Below are positions 24,443-34,780 of a stretch of 64,000 bases of DNA, piece after piece. Within the stretch, counting starts at the first letter, position 1. Each line of letters opens with the position of its first letter. The stretch lies in NCBI GenBank assembly GCA_947683625.1, contig CANTUR010000166.1, positions 3,813,001-3,877,000 on the forward strand. The letters are read 5' to 3'. Both the position numbers and the translations under genes were made by a program. The notes under the pieces were generated by a model that was given only the letters and a program-made list of their open reading frames with translations, made no database searches and was not told the origin of the DNA. Source of the stretch: Mallotus nudiflorus. Taxonomy: Eukaryota > Streptophyta > Magnoliopsida > Malpighiales > Euphorbiaceae.

Positions 24443-25500
24443 TTATGGGCGATCCAAATTCAAATTCCAATATCTATATATATATATATATTAAAAATGT
24501 ATATTACACATTCAATGGTTTAATACAATAATTTGAAATTTAAACATGCTTAGCCATATCCAATCAGCACATGGATTCAGTTCCTTGACCATATTAATCT
24601 CAACTTTAAACGCACATTGCACAAGCGAACTTTGTATTGAATTTTTTACTTTGAAAAGCTACTTTTTTTCCTTTCTTTTGTTTCCCTTATAATGCAAGCC
24701 AACTAGAAAATGGCCATTTCTTGAAGCAAATCCCTCATGTTATTATATTATCAATTTTAATATTAACTAAAAAATGACAAAAAATGAATGGAAAATCCAA
24801 TTTTATAATGCCCTGCAATAGAGACGACTATGGAAGCCATAAGGTCAGTTAATGCAAATCCTATATATATGTATGTAGCATAAAGATCCCCTTAAGTTAC
24901 TCTTCTATGACCATTTCTTGAAGCAAATCACTCAAGTCCCTTTAGAGTTATGCCAATGCCTTAGATTAATGAAAAATTTTAGAGTGAAACTGATATTTCA
25001 ACTCAACATACTTAATTAGTATAATAATTTACTAAGAAAATGACATGTAATCACTTATATATTTAGTGAAATGTACAACATATTGCATGCAAAAACAATT
25101 TTAGCAATAATTAGAAATAACCACTCATGTTTGTATAAAAAAACTACTCATTAAATATATATTTGATTACATGTCTTTTTTTAGTAAATCATTATATTAA
25201 CTAGACATACTGAATTAGAATATTAGTTTAATTTAATAATTTCTCCCTGATTAATAGATGTGATTATGTGATTTTTTTTTAATCGAGAAGAGTAAAAAAT
25301 CCAAGGCCTAATCTATTGACGTCTTCAAGGGAGTTGGGACTTGGGCGGCGAACATTGCTTGCATTATTATCCATTCCTCCAAAAAGTTCCTAATTAAAAC
25401 ACACAAGGCCCATTTATAAAACTGGAGGCCGAAGCCGAAGTTCCACTCAACTCAACTCGACGTACACCTTACCACACCCTAACATACACCACTAACTTAA
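24443..25500. other. intergenic, upstream of the OSCA gene
   Basis: AT-rich with a TA microsatellite at about 24473-24491. No reading frame or RNA gene is supported. It probably includes distal promoter sequence of the gene at 26060. Confidence 0.5.
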
Positions 25501-25532
25501 AAAATAAAAACCGCTATCCAAAAGAAAACAGT

Positions 25533-25660
25533 CCACGTCACCGCCATCTAACTTAAATGTCAGTCCGTTTTCAACAGTGGGGTCTGTGCTCTCGCTGTTA
25601 AACCACGTGGCACATCCGTCGCTCTCTCCCAAATCTGTATATGAAACTGACAACGTGGCA
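25533..25660 (+). promoter_or_regulatory. cluster of three ACGT-core (ABRE/G-box-like) motifs
   Basis: CCACGTCA (25533-25540), CCACGTGGCA (25603-25612) and CAACGTGGCA (25651-25660) lie within 130 bases, about 400-530 bases before the OSCA start codon. Such ACGT cores are bound by bZIP/bHLH factors in abscisic-acid, light and stress responses. A telo-box-like TAGGGTTT follows at 25764-25771. The function is inferred from motif density only. Confidence 0.5.
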
Positions 25661-25944
25661 GTCTCCAGCTTTACCGAATTTTCCTTTTCCTTTTTACTTA
25701 TTTCTCTTTTTTGCGTGAAGTAACCGACTTCACCATTCTTTCTGTTCGATTCCTGATTGTATCTAGGGTTTATAGCATTCAATCCTGTCCCTGTCGCCCT
25801 CACTTGATTGATTGAATATTAATTCTGGATTTGATTTTTGTGGTTATTAATGTAAAGCTGAAGGAAACGCGTGTTAATGGAATATAAACTTTTTTCAGGA
25901 TCTCAATTATTGTTTTTTTTCCCGATTTTTCTAGCTTTTGACAG

Positions 25945-26036
25945 GTAACTGTTTCTTGATCACTGTGTATGGAAATGCAAACAAAAATTGTACTGTACAA
26001 GTGTAGGAAATTAATGGATTTGCAGTTTTTTCGCAG
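25945..26036 (+). other. possible 5'-UTR intron of the OSCA gene
   Basis: A donor-like CAG|GTAACT at 25942-25950 and an acceptor TTTTTTCGCAG at 26026-26036 would remove 92 bases just before the ATG. The T-rich tract fits, but the donor could also lie further upstream. Inference. Confidence 0.4.
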
Positions 26037-26059
26037 GTGAAGAGGAGCAGGTGTGACAG

Positions 26060-29000
26060 ATGGACATTGCTGCACTTTTAACTTCAGCTGGGATCAATAT
26101 AGGAATTTGTGTAGTGCTTTTGTCTCTGTATTCAGTGTTGAGAAAACAGCCTAGCAATCGGGTTGTTTATTTCGGCCGGAGGCTTGCTTCGGTGCGTGTA
26201 AGGAACAATGATTTTTTCTCTATTGAGAGATTTGTGCCTTCTCCTAGTTGGATAGTTAAGGCTTGGGAAACTACTGAAGAAGAAATTTTAGCTATTGGCG
26301 GTCTTGATGCTTTGGCTTTTCAACGCATGCTTGTTTTCAGGTTAGTCAGCTTTTCTCCTCCATAATGGTACTGTCTATATTCACTTTCTGTGATAGCTAG
26401 TAGCGTTTGTCTGATCATGGTTTTGGATGCTTTTCTCGTCTCTACGCAGTGTTCGTGTGTTTTCAATTGCCGCTATTATTTGTCTTCTTTTAGTGCTGCC
26501 CATGAATTATTACGGCAAAGATATGCGACACAAGTGGATCGCAGCAGAGTCATTGGATGTATTTACTATAGGAAATGTCAAACAAGGTTCCAAATGGTAT
26601 GATTTGAATTTTTTTAAGTAGCCCTGATTTTATGTACCAATCCATTTTTAAAAGTTATAATTTTCATTTTTCCTTATCTTCTGCATTCTACGCAACAAGA
26701 TGTGATTGTTTTTCATAGCTTTCTTTCGTTTCTACTCTTGTCAGGCTTTGGGCACATTGTCTTGCTTTGTATATCATATCCTGTGCGGCCTGTGTTCTCC
26801 TTTACTTTGTAAGGATGAACAATTATGTTCAGCTTCTTCTTTTTGCTTTTCGTTGATAATGGATGATGCTTATGTTTATGCATGTATGTGTGCTTGTGAA
26901 AATTATGTTATGATTATTTGACTTTTGCCAATTTTATGTAGGAGTACAAAAGCATTACTGACATGAGGCTGGCACATATAACTAGGTCATCTCTGAATCC
27001 AAGTCGTTTCACCATCCTTGTCCGTTCAGTTCCATGGTCTCTGGACGAATCATATAGTGAAAATGTGAAAACTTTTTTCTCAAATTATTACGCATCAAGC
27101 TACCTGTCACACCAAATGGTGTACAAACGTGGCATTATACAGAAACTGATGGTGCGTATGTGACTTATTGATTTTATCAACATAATGTATTTTCAATGTA
27201 ATGCTTTAGATATATTCAGCCATTGATTTAGTTATTTTTTAGTTTTGAAATGCTTTATGTCTTCTACTTATTAAACTACTACAATGTCCTTTATGTTAGA
27301 AATTTCAAATTTTATAATTTTATATCCGTGTTTTCCCAAGAAAGAAGATGTGACAACATGTGAAATTTTGCACTTTACTGAGCTCTTAAACAGTATGCAA
27401 CAAATTTAAAACATATGCTATTGAGTTTTTCTAAAAACTCTTCAGCTCACATATAACTTTTATATGTTTGAAAGAATTTGCATGTATTTATCTATTTTTG
27501 CTTCACTTTTAAGTTTGTAGCTTGATTGGTCAACATATAGCATTTATTTTTCATTTCTGTTAAATTCAAGAACAGTACTAATTCCATATTTATGGATTCT
27601 CACACACTTATTATTCAATAGGAATTTGTTATATTATGATATATTTACTTTATTATGTTAAGACCTAGTGTGTTTTCTTGTATACTAACATAGTGTTGTC
27701 AGTTGAACATTGAAGAACTTCCTTTTCATCGGTCTCTTTGTTATTTATATATGTCTGTGCAATTAGTCCTTGTACTTTTTTTTTTTTCTCTACATTGCAG
27801 TATTTGGCAAATTCTTTCTTTGTAGGTAGATGCAGAGAAAATGTGTAGCATGATTATCCCTGTTCCTATTGATCGGCCAAGTCTAAAGCCATGCTGTCTT
27901 TGTGGAAGAAGTACTACTTCGTTTAAGATCCTTGCAAATGAAGCAGAGACTGTCAAGGACGGCATCAGCTTTGCTGATCTGAATATAGCTACAAGAGAGA
28001 ATGTAAGAATCTAGAGCAATCAAATTTAATAATGACATAAGTCATATTCATGATGGCTGCATGCTTTTTGTGGTTTTGCAAATTATCTGATCCTCTTTGT
28101 GCCTCTTTATTGGTTTGCATTATTTAAGTGCCCCTTTATTGGTTTGCAATATTTAAGTGGTTCTGTGCAGCGTTCTGATTTGAAATTTTCATCATTTCTG
28201 TAAAATCTTTATGGTCAATCCATTTGGCCCATTACTAACTTTGATCTAAAGGATACATATTGAGAGCATTTCTATATATATGTATATGTATATATATAAT
28301 TCATGTATCGAAGTTAGATTGTGAACCAGCAGTGGTTTGGGACATCAGAGAAAACTAGTCATACTTGATAGCTGATCCACAAATGTACCGCTAAGAAGTA
28401 ACTTGAATATTTCTAAAACTTGTTTAATCTTTTATATAGTTTAATTATGGTTGTTTTCAATTTCTTTTGTTTGGTGCCTATGATCACTCCAAGGAGTAGG
28501 ATTAAGGTACTTATCTCTTTTTTTTTTTTTTTTTTTCATTTTTATATGAAAGAAAATTTGATAAGAATTATGGAACTGATCAAACTATAGCAAACCAAGC
28601 GCTTCATGATTTAGGTAGATTAGCTGGTTAGTTTTACTGTAAAAGTGGTTTATTTGTACTAGGAATTTGTCAAAAAGCTATCCCATTTGAATGGTCTAGT
28701 TTGAGTTGGCAAGCTGAACTGATTAGGACACGGCTAACATTCTGATGCATTCTATGCAGTTTTCTGTTTCTATTAAATACTTGTGGGCACTAGGAATTTT
28801 GGTTAACTACACACTTGCATGTGCACAAATACTAGCACACTAGCATTTTAAGTTTTGATCCTTTCAGCTGGTAACTCGGTGCCCATTGTGACTAAAGACC
28901 ATTTTTGGGTTATTTATTCCCCCCATGAAGTGATTAATTACTGCCTTAAGGCCTGCAATGGGCTCAACAATGTATTCTTAACTCTGTCCCTTTTGTATAA

Positions 29001-32000
29001 TTTTATGAAGAATTCTAAATAATTATCTTGATACTGAAGCTGAATCAGGGCGAAATATGACATGGAATATTTGTGCTCAGGGAGAATATCAAACCATTAC
29101 AGATTAGCAAACAATTAATTTTTCACAGATTTAACAGTAAGCAAAAATAAGTAAAAATTTGTTTTTCAGTAGGTGGCATTTAATCTTGGACAAACTTGCA
29201 TCTTTATGCACTATTTCATCTATATGTTATTTTTTTTTTTTGGTTGTCATTTTAATTTGTTTGGACATTTGGTATAGATTACAGCTAATATTTGTTCTCA
29301 GATTTTGCTGATGTATATGAAAATGGTTGCATTCTCGCTACAATTATATTTGGTTTAATGCAGGAGTGTGCTGCCGCATTTGTTTTTTTCAAGACCCGGT
29401 ACTCTGCTGTGGTTGCCACACAGATGCTTCAATCACCAAATCCCATGTTGTGGGTGACAGAATTGGCTCCTGAACCACATGATGTTTTATGGTCAAACAT
29501 CTCTATACCATATAAACAGCTTTGGCTTCGCAAGATAGCCACACTATTGGCTTCTATAGTCTTCATGTTTTTGTTTCTTATCCCTGTGACTTTTGTGCAA
29601 GGCTTGACTCAACTGGAGAAACTATCAAGAACATTCCCATTTCTGAGAGGACTTTTAAAGAAGTGAGTGCTCCATTATAATGATGAATGGTGTATGTTTG
29701 TTGCTTATAATTTTTGTATACTCTTGATGCGGTGTATTTGATTCTTGTCATGGTTAAATGTTAAGATTTCACATTTTATATCTAATAAGTTTGATATTGT
29801 GAAATTCTAGGAAAATTCAATTTGTCAGCCTATTAAAAAGTTAAACGAAAAAACAGTTTTTCAACTGCATAGCTGAATTATTTATATCTCTATATGATAT
29901 CTTTTCATAAATATGCTACATGAATGCAAGGCCATAGGCTACAAGTAATTTAGCTGTTACTCTGTACTCGCCACTTTGATTTTATTGGAGCAGACTTGAC
30001 AAATTGATTAGTGTCATTTAAGATCATTAAGCCATCAAAGACTATTTATGCAAAATTATAATTTTTTGTTTCAACTCCTGGTCTAGCTTGTTAGTTAAAG
30101 CTTATTTATGAATTTATATTTGCTTTTCTTGGTTGTGTTTTAAGGTCAAATTTTTACATCTGTTATTTACTTCTAGATTTGGGTCTTAGCTTCTTTTGTT
30201 CGTATCTGAATCACCATTATCAGGATGGTGTCTGATTAGGGCCCACTGGCATTGAGGTGAACAATAAATCAACGGATTATATTGGCAGCTTAATTTAATA
30301 AAATTATAAAATTTGGTTTGATCTGAACCCAGTAAACTATTTCTTAACTTCCCTCTGACATGTTATATCCTTGAAGTACATTACTCGTGGAAAAGGAAAA
30401 ATCTGAAAGATGATAGCTTACATAGTCTGAATATGTTTACTTGCAAACTCATTTATGCTTCCTTGCAGGGACCTCATGAGCCATGTGGTGACAGGCTACT
30501 TGCCTAGTGTCATCTTAATGTTGTTTCTGTATACTGTTCCACCAATGATGATGTTCTTTTCATCAGTAGAGGGGCCTGTCTCTCGTAGTGGAAGGAAGAA
30601 GAGTGCAGGCTTGAAGATATTGTACTTCACAATATGGAATGTTTTTTTTGTTAATGTTCTCTCAGGATCTGTTATTAGTCAATTGAGTGTCTTCTCTAGC
30701 GTAAGAGACATACCTTGGCAACTTGCCAAAGCAATACCTACTCAGGTGATGCTTAATATGTTATTCTCGTGTCTTGTGCACCATTCATGACAAAAGACTA
30801 GTGAATATTCACCTTTTGTGTGTACGGTTTTATTTGATACTTACGCCCCTCTGAACAAATAGGAATTGGATTCTATAGATCAATATAGCTTATTACTTCA
30901 TGTTAATACTCAGATTAATTTATTTTGTGATTAATAGTCTGCTTTTCATATTTACAGGCTAGCTTCTTCATGACTTATGTTTTAACATCAGGTTGGGCTG
31001 GTCTGGCCTGTGAAGTGATGCAACTTTTTTCTCTTAGCTGCAACATGTTCAAAAAAATTATTCTCAGAAAGGGTGAAGATTCGTCTGATGATCTCTTGAC
31101 CTTCCCATACCATACAGAAATTCCTAGGGTCTTACTGTTTGGTCTTCTTGGGTTCACTTGTTCAATTATGGCCCCCTTGATATTACCATTTTTACTGGTA
31201 TACTTTTCACTGGCTTACCTTGTATACCGTAATCAGGTGAAAATCTCACTCTGCCTCTTGTTCTCATTGTAATTGCGTGCATAGCTGGATTGAAGTTTAA
31301 ATTCACATGCTGTACATTTGAGCAAGCAAAATTTATTTTGAGAATTAATTGTCTCACCTGCAATATAGAATTTGTTCATGCTGTTACCCTTTAACAAATA
31401 GCATTTAGTTTGAATCTTGCAAATTGCAAATACCATATATGTTCTCTGTTATCCTGTTGACTAGCTCTTGATATAATCTTGTTTCTAGTGACTATTAGCT
31501 CTTGATATAATCTTGTTTCTAGTGACTATTGTATGGCTGTTAATTACATGCGTCTAGTTTCTATAAATTGGAAAACATGAGAGGGGATGCCTTAGAAGAC
31601 ATTTGGGGTTTTATTCCATGATTTATAATTTCTAAATGTGCAATGGCACAGTGATAGAATTGCATCCAATATAAGAAACTGGATGCCTATTCTTTGCCTC
31701 TTCTTTGATGTCCTATTTCTGTGTTTGATTAATCATGTTTTCCATTTAATGGTCTCTTTATGTTGGCTTCTATTTTAATTTTACAGATTCTCAATGTGTA
31801 TATACCAAAGTATGAAGGTGGAGGGCATTTTTGGCCTATGTTTCACAATACAACAATCTTTTCACTGGTGTTGACGCAAATAATAGCTCTTGGGGTCTTT
31901 GGGATTAAAGAATCACCAATTGCATCAGGTTTCACCTTTCCGCTGGTTATCTGCACTCTTCTTTTTAATGAGTATTGCAGGCAGCGGTTTTCTCCAATTT

Positions 32001-32461
32001 TTGTTAAGGACCCTGTAAAGGTATTCATGGAACTGAATCTTTTGTACGTGTTCTCTCCATGGTGTGTTTTCTGTGTCTACTTCTATGTTGTGATTCCCAA
32101 GTATTTTGATTTTTTAGGTTCTGATAGAGATGGATAGAGATGATGAACAGTCAGGGAGAATGGACCAGATCTATCAGCAGCTACATTCAGCATATTGCCA
32201 GTTCCCAATAACTGCCCATGAATTCTGTGAACCTGCACAACCACCTCGACACGAAGATGTCATAGATCCAGAGGAAATTAAGCCAGGTTTGATTTGAACT
32301 TTCAATTCACTGGTGGAAGATTTACACCTTTCGGAATCAAAGAAATAACAGTTCTACACGGCTTTTACTTTCCAGGAAAGGAAACAAGTGAAGTAAGTGA
32401 AACAAGTGAAGTAAGTGAAACAAGTGAAACATGGGCTGTTGTCAATTTCGAAAAAGAATAG
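26060..32461 (+). CDS. CSC1-like/OSCA hyperosmolality-gated cation channel (clade 4 type)
   Basis: OSCA/CSC1 proteins are membrane cation channels opened by membrane tension or osmotic stress. Eleven coding exons can be joined with GT-AG borders and continuous phase: 26060-26340, 26450-26596, 26745-26808, 26942-27151, 27826-28002, 29364-29662, 30469-30745, 30958-31236, 31787-32020, 32118-32286, 32376-32461. They give 740 residues. The N-terminal helix (7-25) and two more (about 98-113, 144-164) form the RSN1_TM part. A cytosolic PHM7-type domain follows, with CCLCG and LWVTELAPEPHDVLW. From about residue 351 come the seven-helix RSN1_7TM channel helices, with FLIPVTFVQGL, NVFFVNVLSGSVISQL and the end helix to RNQ (residue 578). 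The cytosolic tail is DRDDEQSGRMDQI, then a short ETSEVS repeat. It resembles Arabidopsis At4g35870 (OSCA4.1), which is somewhat longer. No stop, frameshift or missing segment is seen; it looks functional. Confidence 0.9.
28099..28156 (+). repeat. 29-bp tandem duplication in OSCA intron 5
   Basis: Two 29-base units (28099-28127, 28128-28156), both built on CTTTATTGGTTTGCA, differ at two positions. It lies inside a 1.36-kb intron and has no coding effect. Confidence 0.85.
31462..31529 (+). repeat. perfect 34-bp tandem duplication in OSCA intron 8
   Basis: The unit that begins TAGCTCTTGATATAATC occurs twice without any difference (31462-31495, 31496-31529). Identity of the copies points to a recent slip or repair event. 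Confidence 0.92.
32381..32434 (+). repeat. 18-bp coding repeat in the OSCA tail
   Basis: GAAACAAGTGAAGTAAGT occurs at 32381-32398 and 32399-32416, with a partial third copy. It encodes ETSEVS repeats in the last exon. Each full unit ends in GTAAGT, an ideal splice-donor hexamer. Confidence 0.9.
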
Positions 32462-33072
32462 CCCACTGTGAAATTTAGTTCATTCTTTCTGTATATAAAT
32501 TACACGAAAATGCAGAAGGTGCCTGAAGAGTCATCCTGATAAGTAGTAATGGGACATGGTATATGATAGGAAAATCCAGTTACATAAAAATAGGTATAGG
32601 TTGAGGATGTTACATTTAGGGATTTTCTATTCTTCTTCTGGAGAATGGTACGACTATATGTTATGTAATTTGATACACGATAGAATTTACACATGATAGA
32701 AGGATAGCAATTTTGATTTGCATTTTCAACCTAATAGTTTGTGACTCTTTTTAAGTTCTCCAATTATGAGCACTATCTCACAATCTTACATTGGAAACAA
32801 GTGGAAAGAGGAGGAAATTTTAGCCTTATAAACGTGCATATTCTAATAACTTAGTCTTTTAGAGAAAAGATAATGATCCCGTGACAACTACCTATTTTTT
32901 TGAACTTCCATAGCTTGGCTGGACATGTAACCAGCTCTAGTTACCCTGCGATTGATCAGCAGAAAAAAAGAAAAGAAAATTAGTACATCATTTCATTTAG
33001 TAGCTTATGTGTATCAAGGTTTTACCATTTAGCAAATATGCAAATATTCTAATTGTTAATTTTTTTTAGATA

Positions 33073-33385
33073 AATATACAATTTCACCTTTAAACTTTAC
33101 TTAATTATCTTATATCACATCTTAACTTTTATTTTGTTTAATTTCACTTCTTAATTTTTATTTTTTATCTATTTAACTTTTTTTAAATACCAAATAAACA
33201 CATGTAATTTAACTCATGTTGAGTTTGAATAAGTAAAATAATAGAAATTAAAAAATAAAATTGGTGAAAAATAGAAGTTTTATAAACTAGATAGATAAAA
33301 AATATAAGTTAAAAAGTGAAATTAAATAGAATAAAAGTCAAGAGATAAAATAATTAAATAAAATTGAGAGGTAAAACTATGTATT
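33073..33385. mobile_element. foldback MITE
   Basis: About 105 bases at the left (from AATATACAATTTCACC) reappear in reverse complement at the right (to GGTAAAACTATGTATT), with roughly four of five bases matching by eye. The centre is short. Total is about 313 bases with no coding capacity, as in foldback MITEs that are common near plant genes. It lies between the 3' ends of two convergent genes. A clear target duplication could not be fixed because the flanks are low-complexity. Confidence 0.7.
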
Positions 33386-33524
33386 CTGTCTTTTTTTTTC
33401 CTGCGCCCTTATCTTTTTTTTTTTTTTTTAAAAAAAAAATTGTACACTTAGAGTGTGTATAAATGAGATGAAAAAGCAAGGTCATAAATAGGCTTTTTAC
33501 CCCCCTCCACTGTCTCTCAATGGA

Positions 33525-33650
33525 GATAGTCCAGTATACAGGTTAACATAGGGTCGAGTTTTTTATCCTACCAAAGTTGAGCATCGGGATAGTCCAATAT
33601 ACAGGTTAACGTAGGGTCGAGTTTTTTATCCGACCGAAGTTAAGCATCGT
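33525..33650. repeat. 63-bp tandem duplication
   Basis: Two units starting GATAGTCCA at 33525 and 33588 share GTATACAGGTTAAC- and GGGTCGAGTTTTTTATCC-like blocks with a handful of changes. It sits just downstream of the small membrane protein gene. The block AGGGTCGAGTTTTTTATCC hints at a piece of an unknown repeat. Confidence 0.85.
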
Positions 33651-33813
33651 CTTTAACAAAAAGATACCCTTCTCCATGCATTCCTATAAAGAAACAAGGA
33701 CCCAGCTGTATCATTCCGGAAGCCTGTGGTCTAAGCACGAAAACAATTCAGGCCATGATATAGATGTTAATTTACAGAAGTAATTGCATCTATTTCTCAG
33801 AAATTACAGTTGA

Positions 33814-34780
33814 TCAAACATCTTGGCCATCGAACAAATTCTCAGCATTATGATCATCCTTTTCTTTCAATAAGTATCTCCATAGCCACAAAGCTTGCAG
33901 CAAACCCCCATTGGCAACATGCAGAAGAAATACCTGAGGCCATGCCGTATAATATGCAGCTAGGACCTTGACAAGGACGAAGAAGCAACTGATACTCACA
34001 AAGGGTAAATTCGATCCCTTATCCTAATTGACAAATGAAACAGATTCCATCACATAAAGAAGCAAGCGTATATTCTTAGCAAAGCAACCAGGAAAAAAAA
34101 TTACCTCTGAGCCTCTAAAGAATTCCTGTAGAGTCTCTTTTAAGAAGTCAGCAATCAAGCAGCCAACGAGGAGACCAATGGGAATCATCAACTCCCGGTG
34201 TCTATAAATGGAAAAAATGACATCTGATGTAGAACTTAAAATGTAGAGTGTTAAAAGGGACCATTTCAGAGCCTTCTTTCCAATAACCAGTAATCGCTGT
34301 AGCAGCATATCGGCCGCCTCTCTCCATGGAAACTCTTTCACAGAATGGGGGGTTGCCTCCCACAATCTTTCCTTGGCAATACCCAATTGCAAGCTGAATC
34401 TGTTTGGTTCGCCAAGCTGGGCCTTAGTTATCAATTTCGTGAAACACATAGGAGATAACTGCGAATGTGCATGGAACACTGGCCATCTGTGGACTCGACA
34501 TGGCTGGTTCATAAATAATTTAATCTACATAGGGGAAAATCTGCTCTTTCACTTGATTTGATTAACTTCAATTATGTGATAAACATGTTCTTAGATATAG
34601 TGATTGAGAGGGCTAGGGTTTCAAAAATTGGGGTTTGCCATCGAGGCGAGCATTAGAATTAAAATTAAAACTAATAAAAGTCTGATTGAAACAGAACCCA
34701 ATGCCTCAAAAAAATGAAAAAGGAAAGCGTACCTGAATTTTTGGATTTGAAGCAAATAACGAAGACGCGGGAACCGCCAT
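33814..34780 (-). CDS. small plant membrane protein of unknown function, three exons
   Basis: Three exons join in phase on the minus strand: 34780-34733 (16 codons), 34524-34105 (140 codons), 34023-33814 (69 codons and stop), with GT-AG borders. The 225-residue product starts MAVPASSLF. Its Ser- and Arg-containing first 40 residues could be a plastid transit peptide. A conserved-looking middle part (MCFTKLITKAQLGEPNRFS, SVKEFPWREAADMLLQRLL) precedes hydrophobic segments at about 102-122, 128-144 and 164-183, possibly a fourth at 186-203. The tail is acidic. It looks like a plant-specific protein of the type annotated as uncharacterised or embryo-defective chloroplast proteins, but I cannot name it. 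The frame is intact and the splice sites good, so it is probably functional. Its 3' end faces the OSCA gene. Confidence 0.8.

Larger units (their letters stand above)
32462..33813. other. intergenic between two convergent genes
   Basis: Holds the 3' ends of both genes, the foldback MITE (33073-33385), a poly-T/poly-A patch near 33408-33440, and the 63-bp tandem duplication. No further gene was seen. Confidence 0.6.

Noticed and set aside
25492..26075. Two minus-strand frames upstream of the OSCA gene
   Set aside because: They lie antisense to its leader and promoter; no domain, and the ACGT motifs and the splice acceptor fit a promoter/leader instead.
27741..27965. Minus-strand frame
   Set aside because: Antisense shadow of OSCA exon 5.
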